Assembly (NCBI GenBank): GCA_027459625.1
Contig: DAIDHP010000041.1
Coordinates: forward strand, 1-35,584
Reading direction: 5' to 3'
Length of the DNA stretch: 35,584 nucleotides
From: Chthonomonadales bacterium
Lineage (GTDB): Bacteria; Armatimonadota; Chthonomonadetes; Chthonomonadales; CAJBBX01
A program made the position numbers and the translations under genes. The notes beneath the pieces were generated by a model that saw only the letters and a list, made by a program, of their open reading frames with translations, was not told the origin of the DNA and searched no databases. Shown piece by piece: positions 8,825 to 16,143 of this stretch; the first letter of the stretch is position 1, and the number at the start of each line of letters is the position of its first letter.

Positions 8825-10044
8825 AATCCATCCTCTTAATACAGCGTCATTTTGCTCGGATTGTCTTGGCGATTACGCTGATCGCTTTTTTCACCGTCCG
8901 CACCGGAGCCGAACCGCTCGCATCGCAGGCCGCTCCGCTCTCCCTGGATGATCAAACGGGGCCCTATCTGCTCGCCTCGGACGACGTGATCAATATCACC
9001 GTGGTGAATTTCCCCAATCTTTCGGAGACGATTGTGGTGCCGCCGGACGGTAAAATCAGCGTGCCGCTTTTGAAACCCATCGACGTAACGGGTAAAACCA
9101 CATCCGAGGTTCAGGCTATCCTCACACAGGAATGGAGAAAATACGTTATCAATCCATCGGTCACCGTCTCTCTTTCCCAAAAACGCAAGGAGAATATCCT
9201 CGTGTACGGCTACGTGATGACACCCGGCACGGGGGATTTCCGACCGGGAATGCGCGTTCTCGAGGCGATCGCCCAGCAAGGGGGGCCGCTCCCGCAGGCG
9301 GATATGAGCAGGGTCACCATTACGCACCGCAACGGGACGAAACAGACCGTGGACCTGAGCAACCCCGCCATGAAAGGGGGCACTCCGGCGGATGCGCCGC
9401 TCCAAAACGGGGATGTGATCTACATCCCCATAAGCAGGGCGCAGATCACCGTGGTGGGGGAAGTGAACAACCCTGGCAGTTTCGATTACAAGGATGATAT
9501 GAATGTTCTTCAAGCTCTGACGGACGCGGGAGGGGTGAAGGAGAGCGCGGATCTCGCCACGGCGACCCTGCAGCACGATGGGGTGGAAGTTCCGCTGAAC
9601 TTGGACGCCCTTCTCAGACATGGCGATTTCTCCTGGAACAAGAAGCTCTCGGCGGGAGACAAGATCATGGTGCCGGAAATTAAAAACCGAGTGTATGTGT
9701 TCGGCGCGATCGCTCGGCCGGGTTATTATATCTTCAAGCCGGATGACAGGGTGCTGGACGCGTTGAACGGATGCGGCGGCCCGGTGCGCAATGCCGCGAT
9801 GAATAAAATCAACCTTATTCGCATTGATCGCGCCAAGGGTATCGCGAAAGTCACCGTGGTCGACATAGATAAATTCCTGAAAAAGGGCGATATCACCGAG
9901 AACGTTGCGTTGAAACCCGGGGATGTGCTCTATATCCCGGATAAGAAGCACGCATTCGGAATCCAGGACCTCTTCGGATTGCTATCCGGAGTCAATATCA
10001 TCGGGTCCACCTATCGCATCATCACAGGGAACCCTTATTATTGA
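8821..10044 (+). CDS. Polysaccharide export protein with SLBB domains (Wza-like)
   Basis: Periplasmic/outer-membrane export channel protein, 407 residues. N-terminal signal peptide (residues ~1-30, ending near 'VRTGAEP'); no lipobox cysteine is visible, unlike E. coli Wza. Poly_export domain at ~47-130: 'YLLASDDVINITVVNFPNLSE' and 'VVPPDGKISVPLL'. Three SLBB-type repeats follow, each with a 'V.VyG.V..PG.f' strand: ILVYGYVMTPGTG, ITVVGEVNNPGSF and VYVFGAIARPGYY, each followed by 'vLdAl..aGG'. Start ATG overlaps the BY-kinase stop, so kinase and export protein are co-translated, as in Wza-Wzc systems. An inverted-arm element begins eight bases after its stop. Confidence 0.93.
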   Translation: MKSILLIQRHFARIVLAITLIAFFTVRTGAEPLASQAAPLSLDDQTGPYLLASDDVINITVVNFPNLSETIVVPPDGKISVPLLKPIDVTGKTTSEVQAILTQEWRKYVINPSVTVSLSQKRKENILVYGYVMTPGTGDFRPGMRVLEAIAQQGGPLPQADMSRVTITHRNGTKQTVDLSNPAMKGGTPADAPLQNGDVIYIPISRAQITVVGEVNNPGSFDYKDDMNVLQALTDAGGVKESADLATATLQHDGVEVPLNLDALLRHGDFSWNKKLSAGDKIMVPEIKNRVYVFGAIARPGYYIFKPDDRVLDALNGCGGPVRNAAMNKINLIRIDRAKGIAKVTVVDIDKFLKKGDITENVALKPGDVLYIPDKKHAFGIQDLFGLLSGVNIIGSTYRIITGNPYY

Positions 10045-10051
10045 TAGGCAT

Positions 10052-10135
10052 GGCAATTGCGAAGTTCAGGAAATGAGCAACATTTCACTCATCGTTCGCT
10101 TGCGCGGATCTCCGATAATGAATTTTGCAATTGCC
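10052..10135. repeat. TAATTGCAAAATTC inverted-arm element, copy B
   Basis: Left arm 10052-10068 and right arm 10119-10135 pair along all 17 positions if two G-U pairs are allowed; both departures from perfect symmetry are of the G-U type, which fits pairing as RNA of the plus strand. Interior ~50 nt with ATGAG/CTCAT. It starts 8 nt after the export-protein stop. Confidence 0.85.
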
Positions 10136-10309
10136 TGCATTAACGTAAAAACCGGCTCATAACGCCGCATCGTTACGGGGGAGCCCCCTTTGAGGTTCGT
10201 GCGTTTGAGGCATATGGTTCAGGGATGTTACTTTCCCTATGAACAATATTGCACAGTTGCAATGATCACGGTATCTCATTTAAAAGCACTAAAGCACAAG
10301 GCGAATTTC

Positions 10310-11335
10310 ATGATTTCTGACAAAACACTATCCGAAACAACAATCGCTCCGAAGACGAGACGCCAAGCGCAGGCACGATCGGAAAACGCGGGCAAAAGCA
10401 CTGGGCGGAATTTCCCGTTCATTTGGCTAATAATATTGGCAGTTGGCATGCTCATCGGGGCTTTGGTGGCGCGCCAGCATTACAAAGCCAAGGATATCGT
10501 AGTGGCGGTGAATGGGGTCACCATTGACAAACAGGAGCTTTTCCGCCATCTGGAGACGATGGCGGGTCCCAAAGCGGTTCACGACATGGTGAACAACTTG
10601 ATGGAGATACAGTACGCCAGGAAACTCGGCGTCGCGCCAACCGACGCTCAAGTGAACGCCCAATACGATATCCTCTCCAAGGAGCCCGGGTTCGCAAGCA
10701 GCCTTTCGCAGAACTATCAGACTCCGGAAGACGTTAAAACAGCCATTCGAGCCTCCCTTTCACAGATAGCGATTTTGACCAAAGGGGCGAATGCGACGGA
10801 TTCGGAGATGCGCAACTATTATCAGCAAAACATCAAGCCGAATAACCCCCGCGCACGGTTTTACACGCCGGAGACGGTGCGTATCGCTGTGATCGTCACA
10901 AACACTCAGGCGGCGGGGCAAAACGCAATCAAGGCGATGAACAACGGAATGTCCTTCCAGACCGCCGCGAAGAACTTCAGCGTGGATGTCTCCACCAATT
11001 CGAACGGAGGAGTCCTCCCGCTTATTCCCCGAGGCCGAACAAAAGCCGCATCCATACCCGGCTTTGAGTCCGCGATATTCGGGATGAAGATCGGGCAGAT
11101 GATAGGTCCGCGTAAATTCGCGGGAAAATGGTGGATCATCCAATGTATCGATCATCAGGCGGCGGCGGTTGAACCCTTCAACCAGGTGAAGGATGCGTGC
11201 AGGCAGGCGGTTTTGCTTTCCAAGGTGACTAAAAGCGACTTTGAATCCGTGCAGAAGGGGTATGGGGATTTCCAGAAAAACAGCGTGATCCAAGCCTTCT
11301 GGCCGGAGTACAAGGCCGCCGTGACCGTGCAGTAA
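10310..11335 (+). CDS. SurA/PpiC-type peptidyl-prolyl isomerase (EpsD-like)
   Basis: Membrane-anchored periplasmic prolyl isomerase/chaperone, about 341 residues. One membrane segment (FPFIWLIILAVGMLIGALVA, ~35-54) with a short cytoplasmic tail, then a SurA-N-like helical region beginning 'VVAVNGVTIDKQELFRHLE' (~64-82), and a parvulin/rotamase domain (~184-280) with 'GMSFQTAAKNFSVDVSTNSNGGVLPLI' and 'IGQMIGPRKFAGKWWIIQC'. Such isomerases recur in exosortase-linked EPS clusters, where they are thought to help export or fold surface proteins. The ATG at 10310 (AAGGCG upstream) is preferred over an upstream frame to 10190, whose extra 40 residues look non-native. It lies between the Wza-like gene and the PEP-CTERM genes. 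Confidence 0.87.
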   Translation: MISDKTLSETTIAPKTRRQAQARSENAGKSTGRNFPFIWLIILAVGMLIGALVARQHYKAKDIVVAVNGVTIDKQELFRHLETMAGPKAVHDMVNNLMEIQYARKLGVAPTDAQVNAQYDILSKEPGFASSLSQNYQTPEDVKTAIRASLSQIAILTKGANATDSEMRNYYQQNIKPNNPRARFYTPETVRIAVIVTNTQAAGQNAIKAMNNGMSFQTAAKNFSVDVSTNSNGGVLPLIPRGRTKAASIPGFESAIFGMKIGQMIGPRKFAGKWWIIQCIDHQAAAVEPFNQVKDACRQAVLLSKVTKSDFESVQKGYGDFQKNSVIQAFWPEYKAAVTVQ

Positions 11336-11357
11336 AAAATATTTTTCAGGGGTTGTA

Positions 11358-11387
11358 TTGATTACGGATTTCCCTTTGTGATATACT
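11358..11387 (+). promoter_or_regulatory. Sigma-70-like promoter before PEP-CTERM gene 1
   Basis: TTGATT at 11358-11363 and TATACT at 11382-11387 with an 18-nt spacer. It lies 95 nt before the duplicated leader, and the equivalent place before the second PEP-CTERM gene also has a -10-like TATAAT, two bases out of register. Confidence 0.45.
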
Positions 11388-11481
11388 TTACAGAGTAATA
11401 ATACAAGAAAAAGCAGGGAAGCATGCTATTTTAACACGGTGGATGCGTTCGGAGTGTGTGCTCCGACCTCCGCGATCTTGA

Positions 11482-11605
11482 AAATCAGGATAGGATTACT
11501 CGAGTTCAATATCCTGTGTCCCGAATTCGGCTTAAGCGGTCTCCATGCCGGATTGTCCATGGGGCGAAGTAGCACTCGATCACATGTTGAACAAAGGAGA
11601 CGAAA
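11482..11605 (+). promoter_or_regulatory. Duplicated 5' leader, copy 1
   Basis: These 124 nt up to the start codon are identical, without a gap, to 12883-13006 before the second PEP-CTERM gene (constant offset 1401), and the identity continues 15 nt into the coding region. Possible structure: CAGGATA (11486-11492) pairs with TATCCTG (11510-11516); CCGAATTCGG (11521-11530) is a perfect palindrome; CCATG pairs with CATGG just after. It ends in the ribosome site AAAGGAG. It may be a cis-acting leader, a regulator target, or simply recently duplicated DNA. Confidence 0.8.
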
Positions 11606-12454
11606 ATGCTGAAAAAGGTTTTAATGGCAGGGGTGTTGTGCGCCATGGGGTTTGTCGCTCTTCTCCCTGTTGCCAATGCGCAATTACCCTATGTTTACAG
11701 CGCCGCCGGTGTATTGGGCTTGAACAATACCGGCGTTGAGGCGCAAGGCAGCACGGATACCAATTATACTTTCTCCAACAGTCTGGGATTTAGCGGATTT
11801 ACTAATTTTACTAATCCTTACGTGACCGAGCTTGTCAACGGTTCAGGTAATACCATATTTCCGGGCAACGCATGGTTGCCTGATAATAACACTTCCAAAT
11901 GGATATCGCCTCAAGCAAACTACTCCCCTGCCGGTTATGATCCATCCGGTTTTTATCTTTTTCAGACAACGTTTAACAATCCAAATTTTAGCAATAGTTA
12001 CAACATTACCGGTAACTGGGCCACGGATAACCTAGGCGTCGGCATCTATTTGAACGGACAACTGGTTTCAGGCACTAGCATGTTGCCAGCTTCTTATAAC
12101 AATCAATCTTTAGCTCCAACCAACGACAGCTTGCCCTCTTCCAGTGATATTCAATCGTGGTTTGACAGTTTGACATCGAGCCAGCAACTGAACTATTTCC
12201 AAACACCAACAAGTTTCAGCATTCCCTCAACAACCGGATTCATAAAGGGTGGGAATACTCTCGATTTCCTAGTATACAATGCAATCGGCTCATCCTACAA
12301 TCCTGCGGGGTTAAATGTGAACTTCGCCGTTACTTCGAATAGCGCATTGCCCGTACCCGAGCCCATTTTCTTCCAGCTTGGCACTCTGCTGCTATGCGCC
12401 GGCGGGCTGGCTCTGTTCCGCAGAGCGCATGCTGGGAAAGGCGTTCCCGCCTGA
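11606..12454 (+). CDS. PEP-CTERM sorting-domain surface protein 1
   Basis: Secreted protein of 282 residues and likely exosortase substrate. Signal peptide MLKKVLMAGVLCAMGFVALL with cleavage near 'ANA-Q' (~26). The mature part is rich in Asn, Ser, Thr, Tyr and Gly, typical of extracellular beta-sandwich proteins, with a conserved core 'ITGNWATDN.GVGIYLNG' shared with its neighbour. The C-terminus has the full sorting signal: VPEP, then a hydrophobic stretch beginning FFQLGTLLLCAGG, then a basic FRRAH tail. The 'FFQLG' and the Cys inside the membrane stretch are shared with the second protein and differ from the usual 'STLALLGLG'. AAAGGAG precedes the ATG. No enzymatic domain is recognised; a role in biofilm or matrix is inferred from the family. 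Confidence 0.92.
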   Translation: MLKKVLMAGVLCAMGFVALLPVANAQLPYVYSAAGVLGLNNTGVEAQGSTDTNYTFSNSLGFSGFTNFTNPYVTELVNGSGNTIFPGNAWLPDNNTSKWISPQANYSPAGYDPSGFYLFQTTFNNPNFSNSYNITGNWATDNLGVGIYLNGQLVSGTSMLPASYNNQSLAPTNDSLPSSSDIQSWFDSLTSSQQLNYFQTPTSFSIPSTTGFIKGGNTLDFLVYNAIGSSYNPAGLNVNFAVTSNSALPVPEPIFFQLGTLLLCAGGLALFRRAHAGKGVPA

Positions 12455-12468
12455 ACGTCTTTTTACGG

Positions 12469-12509
12469 ATCGCCGCTCTCTTCGTGCATAGGGGGCGGCG
12501 ATTTTTTTT
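12469..12509 (+). terminator. Rho-independent terminator after PEP-CTERM gene 1
   Basis: ATCGCCGC (12469-12476) and GCGGCGAT (12495-12502) form a perfect 8-bp stem with a run of eight T directly after it, 15 nt past the stop codon. It makes the second PEP-CTERM gene a separate transcription unit. Confidence 0.85.
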
Positions 12510-12767
12510 CTCCCGCTTGGCTCCTTGTCGCTTATTCCGCCCACCCGGCACGGATACAAATATCCCTTTTAATGATTTCGGATATTTTTTTCAGAAACGC
12601 TGCACTAAACCGGTTTTGATTGTATTTAATGGGTGATATGTCATTCGCAAGCTCAATCCTTCGGGAACCCGCCTAGGTGCGTTCGGGAGCGGGATTTGAG
12701 ACATTTCGAGTGTACGGGAGGAGGTGGTACGAATATTTTTTTCTTCCGTTCGGTGACTTGTCGTTTT

Positions 12768-12790
12768 TGGCATGGATTTTGCAGTATAAT
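12768..12790 (+). promoter_or_regulatory. Sigma-54-like -24/-12 site (with overlapping TATAAT) before PEP-CTERM gene 2
   Basis: TGGCATGGATTTTGCA at 12768-12783 matches the sigma-54 pattern TGGCAYG-N4-TTGCA, with the hallmark GG-N10-GC spacing. Immediately downstream TATAAT (12785-12790) could instead be a sigma-70 -10 box, though no good -35 lies 16-18 nt upstream of it. PEP-CTERM genes are under RpoN and PrsK/PrsR control in some bacteria, which makes the match plausible; no such regulators are in this window. Confidence 0.45.
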
Positions 12791-12802
12791 ATATTCGTAG
12801 CA

Positions 12803-12828
12803 TTCGCCTGTTGTTTTCGTCAGGCGAA
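12803..12828 (+). other. Perfect hairpin near the expected transcript start
   Basis: TTCGCCTG (12803-12810) pairs with CAGGCGAA (12821-12828) around a 10-nt loop, followed by CCTTTTAATAG. It would sit at the very 5' end of the PEP-CTERM 2 transcript, as a protective stem, an attenuator-like hairpin or an operator. No counterpart of the same sequence exists before gene 1. Confidence 0.55.
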
Positions 12829-12882
12829 CCTTTTAATAGTTCGGAGGCGCCGAAGAGCATGCGTCGGCGTCAGAGGGTTTTC

Positions 12883-13006
12883 AAATCAGGATAGGATTAC
12901 TCGAGTTCAATATCCTGTGTCCCGAATTCGGCTTAAGCGGTCTCCATGCCGGATTGTCCATGGGGCGAAGTAGCACTCGATCACATGTTGAACAAAGGAG
13001 ACGAAA
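12883..13006 (+). promoter_or_regulatory. Duplicated 5' leader, copy 2
   Basis: Identical to 11482-11605 over its whole length; the sequences upstream of 12883 and 11482 differ, so the boundary is sharp. It carries the same CAGGATA/TATCCTG stem, the CCGAATTCGG palindrome and the AAAGGAG ribosome site. Confidence 0.8.
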
Positions 13007-13813
13007 ATGCTGAAAAAGGTTCTAATGGCCGGAGCGTTGTGCGCGCTCGCTCTCGCCGCCGTGGTGCATCCCGCAATGGCGACAAACACAAACGTCGCAG
13101 GGATGCTAGGGCTGAATAATACAGGAGAGACGTATAGTAACAGTTCATACACACCTGATATACAAGGAAATCAGGATAAAAACTATACGCTACAAACCTT
13201 GGATACATCCTCTTGGACTTGGCAGCTAGTAACCAATCCATATGTCACAGAGCTAAGCCAAGGTCAATTTCCTAGTACATATTGGACTGCATCAGTAAAT
13301 GATGCTCAATGGATTTCACCGCAATCAAACTATACACAAAATAATTCTGATGCGGCTGGTTTCTATTTGTATACCACTCAATTCACACCTACTGCTGGAA
13401 CATATCAAATCACGGGTAATTGGGCGACTGACAATTATGGAGTTGGCGTATACCTTGATGGCGCTTTGATTACCAACAGTGCTATGAATGGATCATACAC
13501 AACTTTGTCAATTAAAGATTTAATTTCCAGTGATTTTACAAAAATTCAAAGTTGGGCGGATGGTCAAAAGCCGCAAGATTTTAGTAAAACGTTCACATAT
13601 TCGTTTGATGCTTCTGGCAATAACCCTCATGATTTGGCATTTTTAGTTTATAACGCATCTGGTTCCGGTGGTAATCCCACAGGCGTTATTGCTAATTTTA
13701 GCGCACAGCCCATCCCCGAGCCGGAGTTCTTCCAGCTCGGCACTCTGCTGGCTTGCGGCGGCTTTCTGGGGCTTTTCCGTAAAATGCGAAAGGCGTCCAA
13801 CAGCTTAGCTTAA
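13007..13813 (+). CDS. PEP-CTERM sorting-domain surface protein 2
   Basis: Secreted protein of 268 residues, paralogous to the preceding gene. Signal peptide MLKKVLMAGALCALALAAVV with cleavage near 'AMA-T'. Core similar to protein 1 ('NPYVTELSQG', 'WISPQSNYTQN', 'ITGNWATDNYGVGVYLDG') and the C-terminal signal IPEPEFFQLGTLLACGGFLGLFRK. The first codons and the sorting signal are GC-rich and closely match gene 1 at DNA level, whereas the interior is AT-rich and diverged, a mosaic pattern. Expected to be exported, processed by the exosortase and held in or released into the exopolysaccharide matrix; the function of the mature part is unknown. Confidence 0.92.
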   Translation: MLKKVLMAGALCALALAAVVHPAMATNTNVAGMLGLNNTGETYSNSSYTPDIQGNQDKNYTLQTLDTSSWTWQLVTNPYVTELSQGQFPSTYWTASVNDAQWISPQSNYTQNNSDAAGFYLYTTQFTPTAGTYQITGNWATDNYGVGVYLDGALITNSAMNGSYTTLSIKDLISSDFTKIQSWADGQKPQDFSKTFTYSFDASGNNPHDLAFLVYNASGSGGNPTGVIANFSAQPIPEPEFFQLGTLLACGGFLGLFRKMRKASNSLA

Positions 13814-13841
13814 CCCAAACCCTTTTTTGCATCCTTCTCAT

Positions 13842-13871
13842 CGCCCCTTCGCGCAAAGGGGCGTTTTTTTT
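13842..13871 (+). terminator. Rho-independent terminator after PEP-CTERM gene 2
   Basis: CGCCCCTT (13842-13849) and AAGGGGCG (13856-13863) make a perfect 8-bp stem followed by eight T residues (13864-13871). It closes the EPS/PEP-CTERM block. Confidence 0.88.
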
Positions 13872-14072
13872 GCGAAAGTATTTTTCCCCGCAGTTGCACA
13901 CCGCACCTGTTAATTGTATCTAAATTATGTATTCCCGCCCGGTTCCATGAGAGCCGAAGCCTCATCCATATACGGCGCGAACATTCCTCTGAGTTATATA
14001 GGAATCCAGTCAATACGTAATTTTACATTATCCATAATAACGATAGCTTCGATCTATCTCCGATGAAAGAGG

Positions 14073-14603
14073 ATGCAAGCTTTGTCAACCGAAGACACCC
14101 CTCATATAAAGCATTCAAACGATACCGATCCATTGGCGCTGAAAGACATCCTCGGGCGGGAAAAAAGATGCCAAATCATCCTCGACAAACGACCGGATGA
14201 CGACGGCGCACGAATAGAATTGGCGTGGTGTCTGCTGATGCAGGCGATTCACCGCGAAGGGCAGGAGAGCGTCATCAACAAGGTCGCGCCGCTTATCAAC
14301 ACCCCATTGACGAAGCTCTTCGGAGACGCCCAACAGTTGACCCAGCGCGAATCCCGATGGCTTTTCGCCGAATCCCTGAAGCACTCCTTCGCCGTGAGCA
14401 AACTCAGCTCCAACCCGAAATGCCTCCAGGAAGCGGAAAGATTGAAGGAGCTTATTAAAATATCGGCGGGGGAGGAGGTAATTATGGATGTCGAGGATAT
14501 CAGCGCCAAGGTGATGTCTCAACTCTCGAAGGAGATATCTCGAAGGCCTGCGTATTACCGCTACTGCAGTCACAGACCCCTCAGAAGACATCCCAAAAGA
14601 TGA
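14073..14603 (+). CDS. Hypothetical helical protein
   Basis: Not recognised. 176 residues from the ATG at 14073; a TTG at 14082 giving MSTEDTP, with AAAGAGG at a good distance, is an equally likely start. Predominantly helical: 'ALKDILGREKRCQIILDKRPDDDGARIELAWCLLMQA' resembles a TPR-like helix pair, followed by further amphipathic helices ('RLKELIKISAGEEVIMDVEDISAKVMSQLSKEI'). No signal peptide or membrane segment. The last ~20 residues are Arg/His/Tyr-rich (SRRPAYYRYCSHRPLRRHPK) and may be a frame-altered tail. It ends one base before the convergent UDG gene, with no terminator between them. Confidence 0.6.
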   Translation: MQALSTEDTPHIKHSNDTDPLALKDILGREKRCQIILDKRPDDDGARIELAWCLLMQAIHREGQESVINKVAPLINTPLTKLFGDAQQLTQRESRWLFAESLKHSFAVSKLSSNPKCLQEAERLKELIKISAGEEVIMDVEDISAKVMSQLSKEISRRPAYYRYCSHRPLRRHPKR

Positions 14604-14604
14604 T

Positions 14605-15255
14605 TTAAAACAATTTCGAGGGAGTCTCCCGTTTCACCTGGATCACCTTCATCCGCGCTGCGCCGATATCGTCGATAAGCGAATGCCGAGCCGTTTCAAA
14701 CTCCTCGCCGTGCTGCCGCAGGATATACGCCGGATGCAGCGCCGCCACGATATGCCGGCAATACGGACTGCCATCGAACCATTTCCCGCGCTCTTTCAGC
14801 ATTTTAAAATCCTTGTGAATCAAGGAGTTGGCGGCGGGCGCCCCGAGACAGACGATCACCATCGGCTTGATGATCGTAAGCTGCCGATGCAGCCAATCTC
14901 TGCAGGAATCCAACTCATCCGATTGAGGCGGGCGATTGCGTATCCTCGTATTCTCCACGATACACGCCCGGCACTTCAGCACGTTGCAGATATACACATG
15001 ATTGCGGGTGATGCCGTGCTCCCGCATGCATTCGTCCAGCAACGCCCCTGCGCGCCCCACGAAGGGTCTGCCCGTGGCGTCTTCGTTTTGCCCCGGTCCC
15101 TCGCCTACGAAAACAAGCGGCGCGTTGGGGTTCCCCTCTCCGAAGACAACTTTGTTGCGGGTGAGCGACAGTGAGCAGGACTGGCAGTTCGCCGCCTCCT
15201 CGCTCAGCTGCGCGAGGAGAACACTGTTTTCATCGTTCACATCGGACATCGTCAT
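14605..15255 (-). CDS. Family 4 (Fe-S) uracil-DNA glycosylase
   Basis: Removes uracil from DNA to start base-excision repair. 216 residues. The four iron-sulfur ligands are in family-4 positions: C24-x-x-C27, C95 in NVLKCRA and C118 in DSCRDWL. Active-site motif I is GEGPGQNEDATGRPFVG (51-67) and motif II is LHPAYILR with His174. An extra ~5 residues between C95 and the 'NRPP' turn form a slightly longer loop than usual. The start ATG at 15255 overlaps the HIT gene stop as ATGA, so both are translated from one message; GGGGAGG lies just upstream. Confidence 0.93.
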   Translation of the reverse strand: MTMSDVNDENSVLLAQLSEEAANCQSCSLSLTRNKVVFGEGNPNAPLVFVGEGPGQNEDATGRPFVGRAGALLDECMREHGITRNHVYICNVLKCRACIVENTRIRNRPPQSDELDSCRDWLHRQLTIIKPMVIVCLGAPAANSLIHKDFKMLKERGKWFDGSPYCRHIVAALHPAYILRQHGEEFETARHSLIDDIGAARMKVIQVKRETPSKLF

Positions 15256-15758
15256 TCATCCTCCCCGTTTCCTTCAAACCCAGATAGAATCCCCGCAAGC
15301 TGCCGGTACACGGATTCCAAGCTCTGCGGTATCACCCTCACATCCCCTAACACCGGCATGAAATTCACATCCCCGCTCCATCTGGGAACGATGTGGATGT
15401 GAATATGGTCCGCGATGCCGGCGCCCGCGACTCGCCCCATGTTCACGCCGATATTGAAGCCGTCGGGATGAAACGCCGCCTTTAGGGTGTTCACCGCCCG
15501 GCGCGTGAGGTGCATCATCTCCAAAAGCGCCCCATCCTCGAGATCATCCAGATTGGCGGTATGCTTGTATGGCGACACCATCAGATGCCCGTTGCCGTAG
15601 GGGAAGGCGTTTAATATCACGAAAGCCTTCTCGCCTCGCAGAAGGATGTAGTTTTTCTCGTCGCGGTTCTCCCTCGGTTTGTCGCAAAAGATGCATCCTT
15701 CGGTTTTGTCGGCGTTGGCGATGTACTCCATCCTCCACGGCGCCCATAATCTATCCAT
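15252..15758 (-). CDS. HIT family hydrolase / Ap4A phosphorylase-like
   Basis: Histidine-triad nucleotide hydrolase or transferase, 168 residues. The triad HIHIHIVPRW has His118, His120 and His122. N-terminal 'MDRLWAPWRMEYI' and the zinc-type pair C22-x-x-C25 in GCIFC place it with the Rv2613c-like Ap4A phosphorylase group rather than short Hint proteins. 'NAFPYGNGHLMVSPYKH' is the conserved strand before the triad. Start ATG 15758 has GGGAG a few bases upstream; the longer frame upstream is repeat DNA. Coupled by ATGA to the UDG gene. The palindromic repeat array lies just upstream. Confidence 0.92.
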   Translation of the reverse strand: MDRLWAPWRMEYIANADKTEGCIFCDKPRENRDEKNYILLRGEKAFVILNAFPYGNGHLMVSPYKHTANLDDLEDGALLEMMHLTRRAVNTLKAAFHPDGFNIGVNMGRVAGAGIADHIHIHIVPRWSGDVNFMPVLGDVRVIPQSLESVYRQLAGILSGFEGNGEDE

Positions 15759-15828
15759 AAAATACTCCCTGTGAATATATTCGCGTCCATTCAAACGCGA
15801 TATGAACCAATGCAACGACGTTTTCAAG

Positions 15829-16143
15829 CGCGGCGAATAAATTCGCGCCGGTTGATTTCCGATATGAATGAATCTAACACCACGTTTACGCACGGCGAAT
15901 AAATTCGCGCCTGACAAATACGCGAAATCCACCTCCGTGGATTTCATCAACGCACACCGCCACAACCCGCGTTATGCACGGCGAATAAATTCGCGATTAA
16001 CAAATACGCAAAATCCACATCCGTGGATTAACATCAACGCACACCGCCACAACCCGCATTAAGCACGGCGAATAAATTCGCGATTAACAAATACGCAAAA
16101 TCCACCTCCGTGGATTTCATCAACGCACACCGCCACAACCCGC
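15829..16143. repeat. Tandem array of ~87-bp palindromic units
   Basis: Three tandem units begin with CACGGCGAATAAATTCGCG at 15891, 15977 and 16064 (unit lengths 86, 87 and ~80), preceded by a partial copy from 15829. Each unit holds GCGAAT-AA-ATTCGC (stem with a 2-nt gap) and AAATCCAC-CTCC-GTGGATTT, a perfect 8-bp hairpin in units 1 and 3; unit 2 has CATCC and loses the last pairs. All end in a CACCGCCACAACCCGC phrase. There are no unique spacers of CRISPR size. Open frames on both strands across the array repeat with it and are not genes. Confidence 0.85.

Noticed and set aside
8836-9951. Minus-strand frame opposite the polysaccharide export gene (371 codons)
   Set aside because: His/Arg-rich composition typical of antisense reading; the plus-strand gene is unambiguous.
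11560-11605. Sigma-54 site inside the duplicated leader (TGGGGCGAAGTAGCAC)
   Set aside because: GG to GC spacing is nine, not ten, and the TTGCA element is missing.
15829-16143. CRISPR array
   Set aside because: Units are ~87 bp and almost identical throughout; there are no unique spacers and no cas genes nearby.
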